Assembly: GCF_041927875.1 (NCBI RefSeq)
Contig: NZ_JBHFHN010000002.1
Length of the DNA stretch: 64,000 bases
Source: Paracoccus sp041927875
GTDB taxonomy: Bacteria; Pseudomonadota; Alphaproteobacteria; Rhodobacterales; Rhodobacteraceae
Reading direction: 5' to 3' (one strand)
In this document: piece by piece, positions 42,414-50,982 of the stretch
Layout: each line of letters opens with the position of its first letter
Numbering within the stretch: position 1 is the first letter of the stretch
The notes under the pieces: model-generated
Seen by the model: the letters and a program-made list of their open reading frames with translations, nothing else
The model's database searches: none
What the model was told of the DNA's origin: nothing
Translations under genes and position numbers: made by a program

Positions 42414-43006
42414 AGCCAGACCAGCCCGTTGGGCGTGTCGATGGCAGCGCGCAGCCCGGCCGGGCCGGGCGTCACGCGGATGCGCGGATCGGCCAGCCCC
42501 AGACCCAGGGCCAGATCGTCGGCACGCGGATGGCTGACCTCAAGCGCCGCAAGCCGACAGCCCGCATCGGGCAGCCGCGCGGCCGGATGCGGCCCGCCCA
42601 GCCAGTCGATCAGCGCCGGATGGCATCCGTCAAATGGCATCACGCCGCTGTCGCTGACCCCGATCCGCCAGCAAAGATCACCCCGGCTGACCTCGACCGC
42701 GCGGCCCGCGCCGCTGGCGGCCAGCCGCGCGTCAAGATCGTCGCAGGCCGCCACCCAGCCCGCCAGGCGCGGCGCGCCCGAAAACCCGTCCAGCCCGAAC
42801 CACCGCGCCCGTCCGGGCGGCGGTGCAGCGGGGTCGATGGCGATCACCTCCAGATATTCGTCCGGCCCCAGCGACAACAGCCGGTTGTGGGTGCCCATCA
42901 CGCCGTGCTGCCCACCGGGCGCCAAGGTCACGCCAAGCGCCGCCTCGACCCAGGCCATCCCCTCGGCCAGGGAGGCCGCCGCCACTGCCACATGATCCAA
43001 CCGCAT
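42410..43006 (-). CDS. VOC-superfamily (glyoxalase-like) protein
   Basis: A 198-residue protein. MRLDHVAVAAASLAEGMAWVEAALG and HGVMGTHNRLLSLGPDEYLEVIAIDP give one beta-alpha-beta-beta-beta module with the H and E metal ligands; a second module is degenerate. It belongs to the glyoxalase_3-like group of unknown function. The start is set at 43006. Upstream bases AAAGGGGTGCGGTC form the ribosome site and join onto a copy of the dispersed motif. It is followed by the GNAT gene with a 4-base overlap. Confidence 0.85.
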   Translation of the reverse strand: MRLDHVAVAAASLAEGMAWVEAALGVTLAPGGQHGVMGTHNRLLSLGPDEYLEVIAIDPAAPPPGRARWFGLDGFSGAPRLAGWVAACDDLDARLAASGAGRAVEVSRGDLCWRIGVSDSGVMPFDGCHPALIDWLGGPHPAARLPDAGCRLAALEVSHPRADDLALGLGLADPRIRVTPGPAGLRAAIDTPNGLVWL

Positions 43007-43014
43007 GACCGCAC

Positions 43015-43045
43015 CCCTTTCTTCTTGGCCCAAATATTCCGCAGG
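43015..43045 (-). repeat. Dispersed 3'-end motif, copy 8 (after aroB, before the VOC gene)
   Basis: On the minus strand CCTGCGGAATATTTGGGCC then AAGAAGAAAGGG. It is sense to aroB, after two hairpins. Its 3' part runs into the VOC ribosome site 9 bases before the ATG. Confidence 0.7.
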
Positions 43046-43050
43046 GCTAA

Positions 43051-43090
43051 GCGGCGCGCAAGCGCCGCGAGGGGGGGCGCGCAGCCCCCC
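43051..43090 (-). terminator. Double hairpin after aroB
   Basis: Reading on the minus strand, GGGGGG-CTGCGCG-CCCCCC-type stem (43071-43090) is followed by GCGGCGC-TTGC-GCGCCGC (43051-43068). There is no T-run. The motif copy comes next. It begins at the aroB stop. Confidence 0.6.
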
Positions 43091-44197
43091 TTAGCCGCGC
43101 AGGGTAAGGGCGTCGTCCAGAACCGCGCGCAAGGCCGCCGGATCAACGGCATCACAGACAAAGGCCCGGCCAATGTCATGGGCCAGAACGAAGCGCATCT
43201 GCCCGTCGACCACCTTCTTGTCCTGCGCCATCAACGCGATCAATGCCTCGGCGCCCGGCAGATCGCCCGGAATATCAGCCAGATCGACCTTCATCCCCAT
43301 GGCGCGCAGATGCGCCCGCACGCGCGAGGGGGTCTCTTGCGCGCACAACCCCATGCGGGCCGACAGATCAAAGGCCAAGGCGCAACCGATCGCCACCCCT
43401 TCGCCATGCAGCAGGCGGTCGCCATAGCCGGTGGCGCTTTCCAGCGCGTGACAGAAGGTATGGCCCAGGTTCAGCAACGCGCGTTCGCCCTGTTCGGTCT
43501 CATCACGCGCGACGATCCCCGCCTTCATGGCCACCGAATGCCGCACCGCCTGCACTCGTTTATCACTGTTTTCAGCTAGTTGCGAGCCGTTCTTCTCAAG
43601 CCATGTGAAGAAATCGGCATCACCCAGAAGGCCGTATTTCACCACCTCGCCATAGCCCGCCAGAAAGTCGCGGGCGGGCAACGTCATCAGCACGTCGGTA
43701 TCGGCCAGCACCAGGCTTGGTTGATGAAAGGCGCCGATCAGGTTCTTGCCCTGCGGGCTGTTGATGCCGGTCTTGCCGCCCACCGAACTGTCGACCTGCG
43801 CCAGCAGCGTGGTCGGGATCTGCACGAACCGCACCCCGCGCCGCAGGATCGCGGCGGCGAAGCCGGCCAGATCGCCGATCACGCCGCCGCCAAAGGCCAC
43901 CACCAGATCGCGGCGTTCGACCTTTTCGGACAGCAGCCATTCGACCGCGCGTTCCAGCCCCGGCCAGCCTTTCGTCCCTTCGCCCGCGGGCAGCGCCAGC
44001 GACGACATGGCAATGTCGCCCAGACCGGCGCGCAGGCCATCCAGATGCAGGCCCGCCACCGTTTCATCGGTCAGCACCGCCACACGGCGGCGGTGCAGCA
44101 AGGGCGCGATCTCGGCCCCGGCGCGCGCCAGCAGGCCCGGCCCGATCCGCACCTGATAGCTGCGATCGCCCAGATCGACGCCAACCGCTTCGCTCAT
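43091..44197 (-). CDS. aroB: 3-dehydroquinate synthase
   Basis: A 368-residue AroB. NAD-site residues appear in VAFGGGVIGDLAGFAAAI and RGVRFVQIPTTLLAQVDSSVGGKTGIN, and zinc ligands in GEVVKYGLL, NLGHTFCHALE and LLHGEGVAIG. It converts DAHP to 3-dehydroquinate in the shikimate pathway. Its ATG overlaps the aroK stop (ATGA, 44194-44197). The C-terminus is followed by the double hairpin and motif. Confidence 0.97.
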   Translation of the reverse strand: MSEAVGVDLGDRSYQVRIGPGLLARAGAEIAPLLHRRRVAVLTDETVAGLHLDGLRAGLGDIAMSSLALPAGEGTKGWPGLERAVEWLLSEKVERRDLVVAFGGGVIGDLAGFAAAILRRGVRFVQIPTTLLAQVDSSVGGKTGINSPQGKNLIGAFHQPSLVLADTDVLMTLPARDFLAGYGEVVKYGLLGDADFFTWLEKNGSQLAENSDKRVQAVRHSVAMKAGIVARDETEQGERALLNLGHTFCHALESATGYGDRLLHGEGVAIGCALAFDLSARMGLCAQETPSRVRAHLRAMGMKVDLADIPGDLPGAEALIALMAQDKKVVDGQMRFVLAHDIGRAFVCDAVDPAALRAVLDDALTLRG

Positions 44198-44739
44198 GCC
44201 ATCTCCTCCAGCAGGCCGGGCACGGCGCGCAACGCGGCCCGCACTCGGTCGGTCATCCCCTCGATCGACAGGCCCGGCACCGCCTCGACCACCACCTGCG
44301 CCTCGGCATAGATCGGCTCGCGCGCGGCCAGCAGCGCGGCCAGCGTGCCGCGCGGATCGGCGGTGCGCAGCAGGGGCCGCGTGCTGCGGTGGCGCACCCG
44401 CTGCCAGAGCAGGTCCAGATCGGCCTTGAGCCAGACCGAAACGCCCGCCTCTGCAATCGCCTGCCGGTTCGCCGGTGCCAGAAACGCCCCGCCGCCGGTC
44501 GAGATCACCGAAGGCCCCGCCGCCAGCAGCCGGGCCAGCACCTCGGCCTCACGCGCGCGAAAGAACCCCTCGCCGTCGCGGGCGAAGATTTCAGCCACGC
44601 TCATGTTCGCGGCGGCCTCGATGGCCTCATCTGAATCGCGGAAATCGACGCCCAGCACGCGCGCTAGCTGCGTGCCCACGGCGGTCTTGCCCGCCCCCAT
44701 CATGCCGATCAGCACCACCGGCCGTGTCAATCGTTGCAC
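44194..44739 (-). CDS. aroK: Shikimate kinase
   Basis: A 181-residue kinase from the chosen start. It has P-loop LIGMMGAGKTAVG, shikimate-binding DSDEAIE, REAEVL and STGGGAFL, and the lid RSTRPLLRT. It phosphorylates shikimate with ATP. No ATG lies near the expected N-terminus; I use the GTG at 44739 (VQRLTRPVVLIG). The frame stays open upstream to 44937 without motifs, so the true start is uncertain by some tens of codons. It is the first gene of aroK-aroB. Confidence 0.9.
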   Translation of the reverse strand: MQRLTRPVVLIGMMGAGKTAVGTQLARVLGVDFRDSDEAIEAAANMSVAEIFARDGEGFFRAREAEVLARLLAAGPSVISTGGGAFLAPANRQAIAEAGVSVWLKADLDLLWQRVRHRSTRPLLRTADPRGTLAALLAAREPIYAEAQVVVEAVPGLSIEGMTDRVRAALRAVPGLLEEMA

Positions 44740-44962
44740 CGTGATCGTCCCGTCTGCGAGGGCCGCCAGGGTGAGCGCGGCGCGAATAGCCAGGCCCGAC
44801 CGGCGAGGGGCTGCCCAAAAGACACGCCCTGCCCCGATTTTCCCCCTGAATGGCGTGATCTTGCCGAGATTACCATATATATTCGCGACCAAAGACCCCA
44901 GACCGCACCTGTGCGCGCGGTCGGGCAATGATGACAATGGCAGAAGACAGGCGGAACGGCAG
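44740..44962. other. Divergent intergenic region with an A/T-rich core
   Basis: It lies between aroK (minus) and the small membrane protein (plus). Near 44868-44885 is a short A/T-rich island (ACCATATATATTCGCG), unusual for this chromosome and a likely site of divergent promoters. I cannot assign exact -35/-10 boxes. Confidence 0.4.
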
Positions 44963-45100
44963 ATGCTTACCTTTCTGAAAATCCTTGTGGCACTGGTCGT
45001 TCTGGGCCTGATCGGCGTGGCCGGTTATGCCTATCTGGGCGACATGCAGGCCGATCCGGTCGAAACCCGGCTGCCGGTCACGCTGAATGGCACGAATTAA
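44963..45100 (+). CDS. Small single-span membrane protein
   Basis: A 45-residue protein: MLTFLKILVALVVLGLIGV is one membrane helix, followed by GYAYLGDMQADPVETRLPV. It is too short for most gene callers but has a plausible ribosome site (GGAACGGCAG) and overlaps the start of the next gene by 14 bases, suggesting coupling. I recall similar small proteins in the same place in related genomes but cannot confirm. The function is unknown. Confidence 0.65.
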   Translation: MLTFLKILVALVVLGLIGVAGYAYLGDMQADPVETRLPVTLNGTN

Positions 45101-46700
45101 ACCCCTGCTGGCGGCACTGACGCTGGCGCTGCCGATCCCCGCATGGGCCGCGGATGATGGCGCGCCGATGTCGGCGGTCGACTGGCTTAGCCCGTCGCTG
45201 GCACCCGCACCGGGTGTGGACACCCGGCAGGTGCCGCCGCCCGCCTGGCGGCCCGGTCAGCCGAACCCCGGTTCCCGCGTGGTCGAGCCTCCGGTCGCGC
45301 AGACCGGCGCGGTCGGCCCCGTCACCACCCTGCGGCTGGGCGAGGCGAACCCGGAAAGCCTTGGGCTGATGCCGGCCGACCGCGCACGGCTGCCCGCCGA
45401 TCTGTGGTCGGGCAGCCAGCCGGGCGATGTCGCGGCGCTGATTGCGACCGCGCCCGCCGACGGGCCGCCGGGCATCGGCGCCTTGCTGCGCCGCCTTCTG
45501 GTGGCGCGGCTGGATCCGATGCCGGGCGCGCAGGGACAGGTGTTTCTGGCCCGCGTCGACCGGCTGCTGGATCTGGGCGCACTGGATGCGGCCCAGGGGC
45601 TGCTGGATGCCGCCGGTCCCGGCGATGCCGAACGCTTCCGCCGCCGCTTCGACGTCGCCCTGTTGACCGGGCATGAGACCCGGGCCTGCGCCACGCTGGA
45701 CGAATCCCCCGGCCTGACGCCCAGCCTGCCCGTGCGGCTGTTTTGCCTGGCGCGCGGCGGCGACTGGTCGGCGGCGATGACCAGCTTTGTTGCGGCGCGC
45801 GCGTTGGATCTGATCGACCCCGAGATGTCGGAACTGCTGCTGCGCTTCCTTGACCCCGAACATGCCGATGGCGCGGCCCCCTTGACCCCGAACGGCACCC
45901 CCACACCGCTGAGCTATCGGCTGATGGAGGCGATCGGCGAGCCGCTGCCCACCCATGGCCTGCCGCTGGCCTTTGCCCAGGCCGACCTGTCGGCCAACAC
46001 CGGCTGGCGCGCGCAGATCGAGGCATCGGAACGGCTTGCCCGCGCGGGCGCGCTTCGGGCCGACCGGCTGTTTGACAGCTATGGCCATCAGCGCGCGGCG
46101 GCCTCGGGCGGGGTGTGGGACCGGGTGGCGGCGATCGCGGCGCTGAATGCGGCACTGGCGGATCTGCCGCCGGGTGATGGTCCCGATCCCCGGTTGGATG
46201 CGGCGCTGGTCACCGCTTGCGACCGGTTGGCGGAGGCCGGTCTGATCGACCCGCTGGCCGAGGTCTATGCCCCCCGCCTGTTGCCGCGCGTGAACCGGCT
46301 TGGCCCGGCGGGCGGGGCCTGCGCGACGCGCCTTGGCCTGATGACCGAGGCCGCCGCCGACTGGACCGCCACCCCCGGCGCGGCCACCGCCCCGCCGCTT
46401 GCGCTGGCACTGGCGCGGCCCGACAGCCCGCTGCCGCAGCCGGGTGACAATGCGATGGAACAGGCGGTCTGGGCGGGCTTTGCCGACACGGCGCAGCCCA
46501 GCCAGACGGTCACCGATCTGCTGGCCGCCGACCGGCGCGGCGAGGCGCTGCTGGCCAGCCTTGCCGATCTGGCCGAGGGCGCGGGCGGTGGCGATCCGCG
46601 CCGCCTGACCGCCGGGCTGGTCGCACTGCACCGGCTGGGGCTGGAGGCCGACGCCAGATTGATCGCGCGGCAGGCGCTGATCCTTCATGACCGACGCTGA
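45087..46700 (+). CDS. Exported helical-repeat protein of unknown function
   Basis: A 537-residue protein with a signal peptide (MARIKPLLAALTLALPIPAWA) and no membrane span after it. The mature protein is Ala/Leu-rich and mostly helical, with repeated patterns such as LLVARLDPMPGAQGQVFLARVDRLLDLGALDAAQGLLD that resemble tetratricopeptide-like units. Two or three cysteines occur. I recognise no catalytic motif. It overlaps the 45-residue membrane protein by 14 bases and xerD by 14 bases, so the three probably form one transcript. A periplasmic scaffold role is only a guess. Confidence 0.75.
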   Translation: MARIKPLLAALTLALPIPAWAADDGAPMSAVDWLSPSLAPAPGVDTRQVPPPAWRPGQPNPGSRVVEPPVAQTGAVGPVTTLRLGEANPESLGLMPADRARLPADLWSGSQPGDVAALIATAPADGPPGIGALLRRLLVARLDPMPGAQGQVFLARVDRLLDLGALDAAQGLLDAAGPGDAERFRRRFDVALLTGHETRACATLDESPGLTPSLPVRLFCLARGGDWSAAMTSFVAARALDLIDPEMSELLLRFLDPEHADGAAPLTPNGTPTPLSYRLMEAIGEPLPTHGLPLAFAQADLSANTGWRAQIEASERLARAGALRADRLFDSYGHQRAAASGGVWDRVAAIAALNAALADLPPGDGPDPRLDAALVTACDRLAEAGLIDPLAEVYAPRLLPRVNRLGPAGGACATRLGLMTEAAADWTATPGAATAPPLALALARPDSPLPQPGDNAMEQAVWAGFADTAQPSQTVTDLLAADRRGEALLASLADLAEGAGGGDPRRLTAGLVALHRLGLEADARLIARQALILHDRR

Positions 46701-47697
46701 GCCCCCCCCTGCCCCATCGGGCCAGACCCGCCTATGGGTCAGCGCGTTTCTGGACGCCGCCAGCGCCGAGGCGGGCGTGGCGCGCAACACGCTGCTGGCC
46801 TATGGCCGCGATCTGGTCGATTTCGGCGGCTGGCTGGCGCATCGGGGCCTTTCCCCCGACAGCGTGACCCAAACCCAAATCGAGGACTACCTGATCGGGC
46901 TTGAGGCGATCGGCCTGTCGCCTGCCACCCGCGCGCGCCGCCTGTCGGCGATCCGGCAATTCTTCCGCTTCGTTCAGGATCAGGGCTGGCGCGCGGATCA
47001 CCCGGCGATCCGGCTGGCCGGGCCGGGCCGCGCGCGCCGCCTGCCGCGCAGTCTGGGGCAGGATCAGGTGACGGCGCTGCTGACCGCCGCAGCCGAAACC
47101 GGCGCAACCCCCGCCGAGCGGTCGCGCAACCGGGCGCTGATGGAACTGCTTTACGCCACCGGCCTGCGCGTCAGTGAGCTGGTCAGCCTGCCCGTCGCCG
47201 CCGCGCGCGGCGATCCGCGCATGATCCTGGTGCGCGGCAAGGGCAGCAAGGACCGGCTGGTGCCGCTGTCCGACCCCGCACGCGCGGCGCTAGCCCATTG
47301 GCTGGTCCACCGCGACGCCGCCGATGCGGCGCGCCCGCGCGGCAGCCCCCCTGCCCGCGCCCTGTTTCCCGCGCGCGGGCGCGACGGCCACCTGACCCGG
47401 CAGGGCTTTCATGCGCTGCTGAAAACCTTTGCCGCCAAGGCCGGGCTGAACCCCGCGCAGGTCACGCCTCATGTGCTGCGCCACGCCTTTGCCACGCACC
47501 TGCTGGAAGGCGGCGCCGATCTGCGCGTCATTCAGACGCTGCTGGGCCATGCCGACCTGTCCAGCACCGAAATCTATACCCATGTGCTTGAGGCGCGGCT
47601 GCGGGAACTGGTAATGACCCATCACCCGCTGGCCCAGCCCGATCCCAGACATCCGCCCACCGCAACCCAAGACGAGAGTGACAATGCAACATCTTGA
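46687..47697 (+). CDS. xerD: Tyrosine recombinase XerD
   Basis: A 336-residue integrase-family recombinase. The N-terminal SAM-like domain is at about 10-100 (NTLLAYGRDLVDFGGWLAHRG), the catalytic domain is at about 115-310, and the motifs are ATGLRVSELVSL (first Arg), GKGSKDRLVPL, HVLRHAFATHLLEGGADLRV (His-x-x-Arg), LLGHADLSSTEIYTHV (His and nucleophilic Tyr). With XerC it resolves chromosome dimers at dif. The core-gene setting beside aroK fits XerD rather than a phage integrase. No dif site is visible here. The stop overlaps the next gene. Confidence 0.9.
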   Translation: MTDAEPPPAPSGQTRLWVSAFLDAASAEAGVARNTLLAYGRDLVDFGGWLAHRGLSPDSVTQTQIEDYLIGLEAIGLSPATRARRLSAIRQFFRFVQDQGWRADHPAIRLAGPGRARRLPRSLGQDQVTALLTAAAETGATPAERSRNRALMELLYATGLRVSELVSLPVAAARGDPRMILVRGKGSKDRLVPLSDPARAALAHWLVHRDAADAARPRGSPPARALFPARGRDGHLTRQGFHALLKTFAAKAGLNPAQVTPHVLRHAFATHLLEGGADLRVIQTLLGHADLSSTEIYTHVLEARLRELVMTHHPLAQPDPRHPPTATQDESDNATS

Positions 47698-48979
47698 CCT
47701 GACCTTCTGGTTGAATGCCGCGGGCATTGCCGTTCTGCTGATGATATCGGCATTCTTTTCGGGGTCGGAAACCGCATTGACGGCCAGTTCGCGCGCCAAG
47801 CTGAAGGCACGGGCCGACAAGGGCGACGAGGGCGCGGGCATCGCGCTGAGCGTGACCGAGGATAACGAACGCTTCATCGGCGCAATGCTGCTGGGCAACA
47901 ACGTCGTCAACATCCTCTCGGCCAGCCTGGCGACCGCGCTGCTGACGCGCACCTTCGGTGACAAGGGCGTGCTGGTTGCGACGGCGGTGATGACGGTGCT
48001 GGTTCTGATCTTTTCGGAAGTGCTGCCCAAGACCTATGCGATCATGGTGCCGGAAACCGTAGCCAGCCGCGTGGCCCGCCCGGCGGCGCTGTTCACCCGG
48101 ATGCTGGCACCCGTGGTCACATTGGTCCGTGCCATCGTGCGCGGCATCCTGCGGCTGGTCGGCATCCGCGCCGACGCGGGTCAGCATCTGTTCACCATCC
48201 ACGAGGAAATCGCCGGTGCGCTGGCGATCGGCGCATCCGAGGGCAAGGTGGACAAGGAAGACCGCGACCGCCTGCTGGGCGCACTCGACCTGGGCAATCG
48301 CACCGTAGACGAGATCATGCGCCACCGCAGCCAGATCGAGATGATCGACGCCGACGCGCTGCCCGGTGCCATCCTGGCGCAGGTTCTTGCCTCTCCGCAT
48401 ACGCGCATGCCGCTGTTCCGCGGCGAACGTGAGAATGTCGTCGGCGTCCTGCACGCCAAGGATCTGTTGCGCGCCGTCGACAAGTTCCTGCGCTCGGGCG
48501 ATGGCAAGCTGGATTCGGTCTCGGACCTGGATGTGATGAAGGTGGCGATGCAGCCCTATTTCATCCCCGATACCACGCCGCTGGACGAACAGATGCGCGA
48601 GTTCCTGAAGCGGCGCACGCATTTCGCGCTGGTCGTCGATGAATATGGCGATCTGAAGGGGCTGATCACGCTGGAGGATATCCTCGAGGAAATCGTCGGT
48701 GAAATCACCGATGAGTTCGACACCACCACCGTTCCCGCGCCCGCCCGCACCGAGACCGGCGATTATCTGATCGACGGCGCGATGACGATCCGCGACCTGA
48801 ACCGCGCGCTGGATTGGTCTCTGCCCGATGATGAGGCCAATACCGTCGCCGGCCTGGTCATCCACGAGGCGCAGATGATCCCGCTGCAAGGTCAGGTGTT
48901 CTCGTTCCACGGTTTCCGGTTCGAGGTGGTGACCCGCAAGGACAACCGCATCACCCGCATGAAGGTGCGCCCGCTGTAG
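47684..48979 (+). CDS. CNNM/CorC-type membrane protein with CBS domains
   Basis: A 431-residue protein. A DUF21/CNNM membrane domain (residues about 10-180, four hydrophobic segments, with SAFFSGSETALTASSRAKL and LLGNNVVNILSASLATALL) is followed by two CBS domains (about 205-330) and a CorC_HlyC domain at the C-terminus (DYLIDGAMTIRDLNRALDW). Relatives take part in magnesium efflux or metal homeostasis. The start is either the ATG at 47684 or a GTG two codons upstream; both overlap the end of xerD. Confidence 0.9.
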   Translation: MQHLDLTFWLNAAGIAVLLMISAFFSGSETALTASSRAKLKARADKGDEGAGIALSVTEDNERFIGAMLLGNNVVNILSASLATALLTRTFGDKGVLVATAVMTVLVLIFSEVLPKTYAIMVPETVASRVARPAALFTRMLAPVVTLVRAIVRGILRLVGIRADAGQHLFTIHEEIAGALAIGASEGKVDKEDRDRLLGALDLGNRTVDEIMRHRSQIEMIDADALPGAILAQVLASPHTRMPLFRGERENVVGVLHAKDLLRAVDKFLRSGDGKLDSVSDLDVMKVAMQPYFIPDTTPLDEQMREFLKRRTHFALVVDEYGDLKGLITLEDILEEIVGEITDEFDTTTVPAPARTETGDYLIDGAMTIRDLNRALDWSLPDDEANTVAGLVIHEAQMIPLQGQVFSFHGFRFEVVTRKDNRITRMKVRPL

Positions 48980-49120
48980 ATCGGGGCGCCTTTGCCCCCA
49001 TAAATCCTTTAGCGCAATCATAACCTTGGGCAGTCAGGATTCCCTGACTCGCCTTTACGGGGAAATTGGTCGACCCTTTCCCCGTTCCATGAGTGGTGGC
49101 AATTTCGCCAGGAACGACGG

Positions 49121-49159
49121 CGCGCGGCTTAGCCCTGGTTTTTTCAGGGAAGCCGCGCG
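49121..49159. repeat. Long two-part hairpin
   Basis: CGCGCGGCTT pairs with AAGCCGCGCG and, inside a two-base AG bulge, CCCTG pairs with CAGGG; the loop is GTTTTTT. The T-run is in the loop rather than after the stem, so it is not a standard terminator. Confidence 0.6.
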
Positions 49160-49191
49160 TCACCGTCGCCGCGAAGCCTGCCTGACATGCA

Positions 49192-49216
49192 GAACGCCGC
49201 CCGGTGGGCGGCGTTC
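49192..49216 (-). terminator. Hairpin after tsf
   Basis: GAACGCCGCCC-GGT-GGGCGGCGTTC is a perfect 11-bp stem located 22 bases past the tsf stop. It lacks a following T-run but is the best candidate for the end of the rpsB-tsf transcript. Confidence 0.65.
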
Positions 49217-49238
49217 GCATCAGACAGATGGGGAAGGA

Positions 49239-50114
49239 TCAGCCCTTCAGGGTCTTGGCGACCTCGGCAGCGAAGTCTTCCTTTTCCTTTTCGATACCCT
49301 CGCCCACGGCGACGCGGGCAAAGCCGGTCACTTCGATCCCGGCATCCTTGGCAGCCTGGGCCACGGTGATGTCGGGATTGATGACGAACTTCTGGCCCAG
49401 CAGGGTCACTTCTTCAAAGAACTTGGCCATACGGCCTTCGATCATCTTGGCGATCACCGCCTCGGGCTTGCCCGATTCACGCGCCTGTTCGGTCAGCACG
49501 TTCTTTTCGCGCTCGATATAGGCCGGGTCCAGGTCGGCCTCCGACAGCGAGGCGGGCGAGGTCGCGGCGATGTGCATGGCGATCTGCTTGGCCACATCCA
49601 GGTTGTCGCCCTTGATGCCGACCAGAACGCCGATCTTGCCCATGCCTTCGGCCGCGGCGTTGTGGACATAGGACGCCACATTGTCGCCGGTGACCACGAC
49701 CATCCGGCGCAGGGTCATGTTCTCGCCGATCTTGGCGATGGCATCGGTCAGCACTTCGCTGACCGGCTTGCCGCCCAGTTGCGCGGCGTTCAGGCCGTCC
49801 AGGTTGTCGACGCCCAAAGCGGTCTCGGTGATGCCGCGGACCATGCCCTGAAACTCATCGTTCTTGGCCACGAAGTCGGTTTCGCTGTTGATTTCAACGG
49901 CGACACCCTTGCCGCCTTTGACGGCAACGCCGACCAGACCTTCGGCGGCCACACGGCCGGCCTTTTTCGCGGCCTTCGCCAGGCCCTTGGTGCGCAGCCA
50001 GTCAACGGCGGCTTCCATGTCGCCATTGGTTTCGGTCAGGGCTTTCTTGGCATCCATCATGCCCGCGCCGGTCGATTCGCGCAGGTCTTTCACCATTTGT
50101 GCGGTGATGGTCAT
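49239..50114 (-). CDS. tsf: Elongation factor Ts
   Basis: A 291-residue EF-Ts. The N-terminal UBA-like domain is MVKDLRESTGAGMMDAKKALTETNGDMEAAVDWLR. The core has INSETDFVAKND, the conserved TDFV..N segment that contacts EF-Tu, then two beta-rich subdomains. It is the nucleotide exchange factor for EF-Tu. The start at 50114 is preceded by AAGGAGATGCTG. It follows rpsB with a 112-base gap that holds a tandem hairpin repeat. Confidence 0.97.
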   Translation of the reverse strand: MTITAQMVKDLRESTGAGMMDAKKALTETNGDMEAAVDWLRTKGLAKAAKKAGRVAAEGLVGVAVKGGKGVAVEINSETDFVAKNDEFQGMVRGITETALGVDNLDGLNAAQLGGKPVSEVLTDAIAKIGENMTLRRMVVVTGDNVASYVHNAAAEGMGKIGVLVGIKGDNLDVAKQIAMHIAATSPASLSEADLDPAYIEREKNVLTEQARESGKPEAVIAKMIEGRMAKFFEEVTLLGQKFVINPDITVAQAAKDAGIEVTGFARVAVGEGIEKEKEDFAAEVAKTLKG

Positions 50115-50129
50115 CACAGCATCTCCTTG

Positions 50130-50207
50130 CTGAATGGGATCGGGCGGGGCTGACCCCGCCCTGATGTGCTGAATGGGGTCGGGCGGGGCATAGCCCGCCC
50201 TGATGTC
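50130..50207 (-). repeat. Tandem 39-bp repeat with hairpins between rpsB and tsf
   Basis: Two adjacent 39-base units (50130-50168 and 50169-50207) share about 34 positions. Each contains an inverted repeat: GGGCGGGG-CTGA-CCCCGCCC in the first, GGGCGGG-GCATAG-CCCGCCC in the second. The loop bases changed together with the flanking pair, which suggests the stem is kept. It may attenuate or process the rpsB-tsf mRNA. Confidence 0.8.
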
Positions 50208-50226
50208 AGTTCTGTAACGGCGCCGA

Positions 50227-50982
50227 TCAGGCGTCGACGGCTTCTTCGGCCGGGGCCTCTTCCAGGGCGCCCAGGTCGACACCGGCGGCACCCATCTGGG
50301 CGCTCATCCCGTCCAGCGCAGCGCGGCTGACCAGATCGCAGTAAAGCGCGATGGCGCGGGCCGCGTCGTCGTTGCCGGGGATCACATAGTCCACGCCCTT
50401 GGGCGAGCAGTTGGTATCCACGACCGCGACCACCGGGATGCCCAGCTTCTGCGCTTCCAGGATCGCCAGGTCTTCCTTGTTCACGTCGATGACGAACAGC
50501 AAATCCGGCAGGCCGCCCATTTCACGGATGCCGCCCAGGCTGGCCTGAAGTTTGGCCTGCTCGCGCTCCATGTTCAGACGTTCTTTCTTGGTCAGGCCCT
50601 CGCCACCGGCGGCCATCACTTCGTCGATCTGCTTCAGACGCTGGATCGACTGCGACACGGTTTTCCAGTTGGTCAGCGTGCCGCCCAGCCAGCGGTGGTT
50701 CATGTAATACTGCGCCGACTTTTCGGCGGCTTCGGCCACGGCCTTCTGCGCCTGACGCTTGGTGCCGACGAACAGGATGCGGCCGCCCTTGGCAACGGTT
50801 TCGCGCACGACGTTCAGCGCGGCGTCCAGCATGGGGACGGTCTGCGTCAGGTCGATGATGTGGATACCGTTGCGGTCGCCATAGATGTATTCGGCCATGC
50901 GCGGGTTCCAGCGCTGGGTCTGGTGGCCGTAGTGAACGCCAGCTTCAAGCAGCTGACGCATCGAGAAATCAGGAAGCGCCAT
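50227..50982 (-). CDS. rpsB: 30S ribosomal protein S2
   Basis: A 251-residue S2. It has MALPDFSMRQLLEAGVHYGHQTQRWNPRM at the N-terminus, then IYGDRNGIHIIDLTQTV, NHRWLGGTLTNWKTV, LPDLLFVIDVNKE and VVAVVDTNCSP, with an acidic C-terminal tail. Two ATGs lie two codons apart (50988, 50982). AAAGGAC is too close to the first, so I use the second, which also matches the usual MALP start. It is the first gene of rpsB-tsf. Confidence 0.97.
   Translation of the reverse strand: MALPDFSMRQLLEAGVHYGHQTQRWNPRMAEYIYGDRNGIHIIDLTQTVPMLDAALNVVRETVAKGGRILFVGTKRQAQKAVAEAAEKSAQYYMNHRWLGGTLTNWKTVSQSIQRLKQIDEVMAAGGEGLTKKERLNMEREQAKLQASLGGIREMGGLPDLLFVIDVNKEDLAILEAQKLGIPVVAVVDTNCSPKGVDYVIPGNDDAARAIALYCDLVSRAALDGMSAQMGAAGVDLGALEEAPAEEAVDA

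Larger units (their letters stand above)
48980..49238. other. Structured intergenic region between convergent genes
   Basis: Five inverted repeats follow one another: 48983-48998 (GGGGC/GCCCC), 49032-49049 (AGTCAGG/CCTGACT), 49059-49083 (GGGGAAA/TTTCCCC), 49121-49159 (10 bp plus 5 bp stem, loop GTTTTTT) and 49192-49216 (11-bp stem, loop GGT). The first and last are probably the terminators of the CNNM gene and tsf. The middle three have no assigned role. I see no open frame of note. Confidence 0.6.

Noticed and set aside
46687..47697. Phage or island integrase instead of XerD
   Set aside because: It sits in a core-gene cluster, has the length and motif spacing of XerD, and overlaps neighbouring chromosomal genes.
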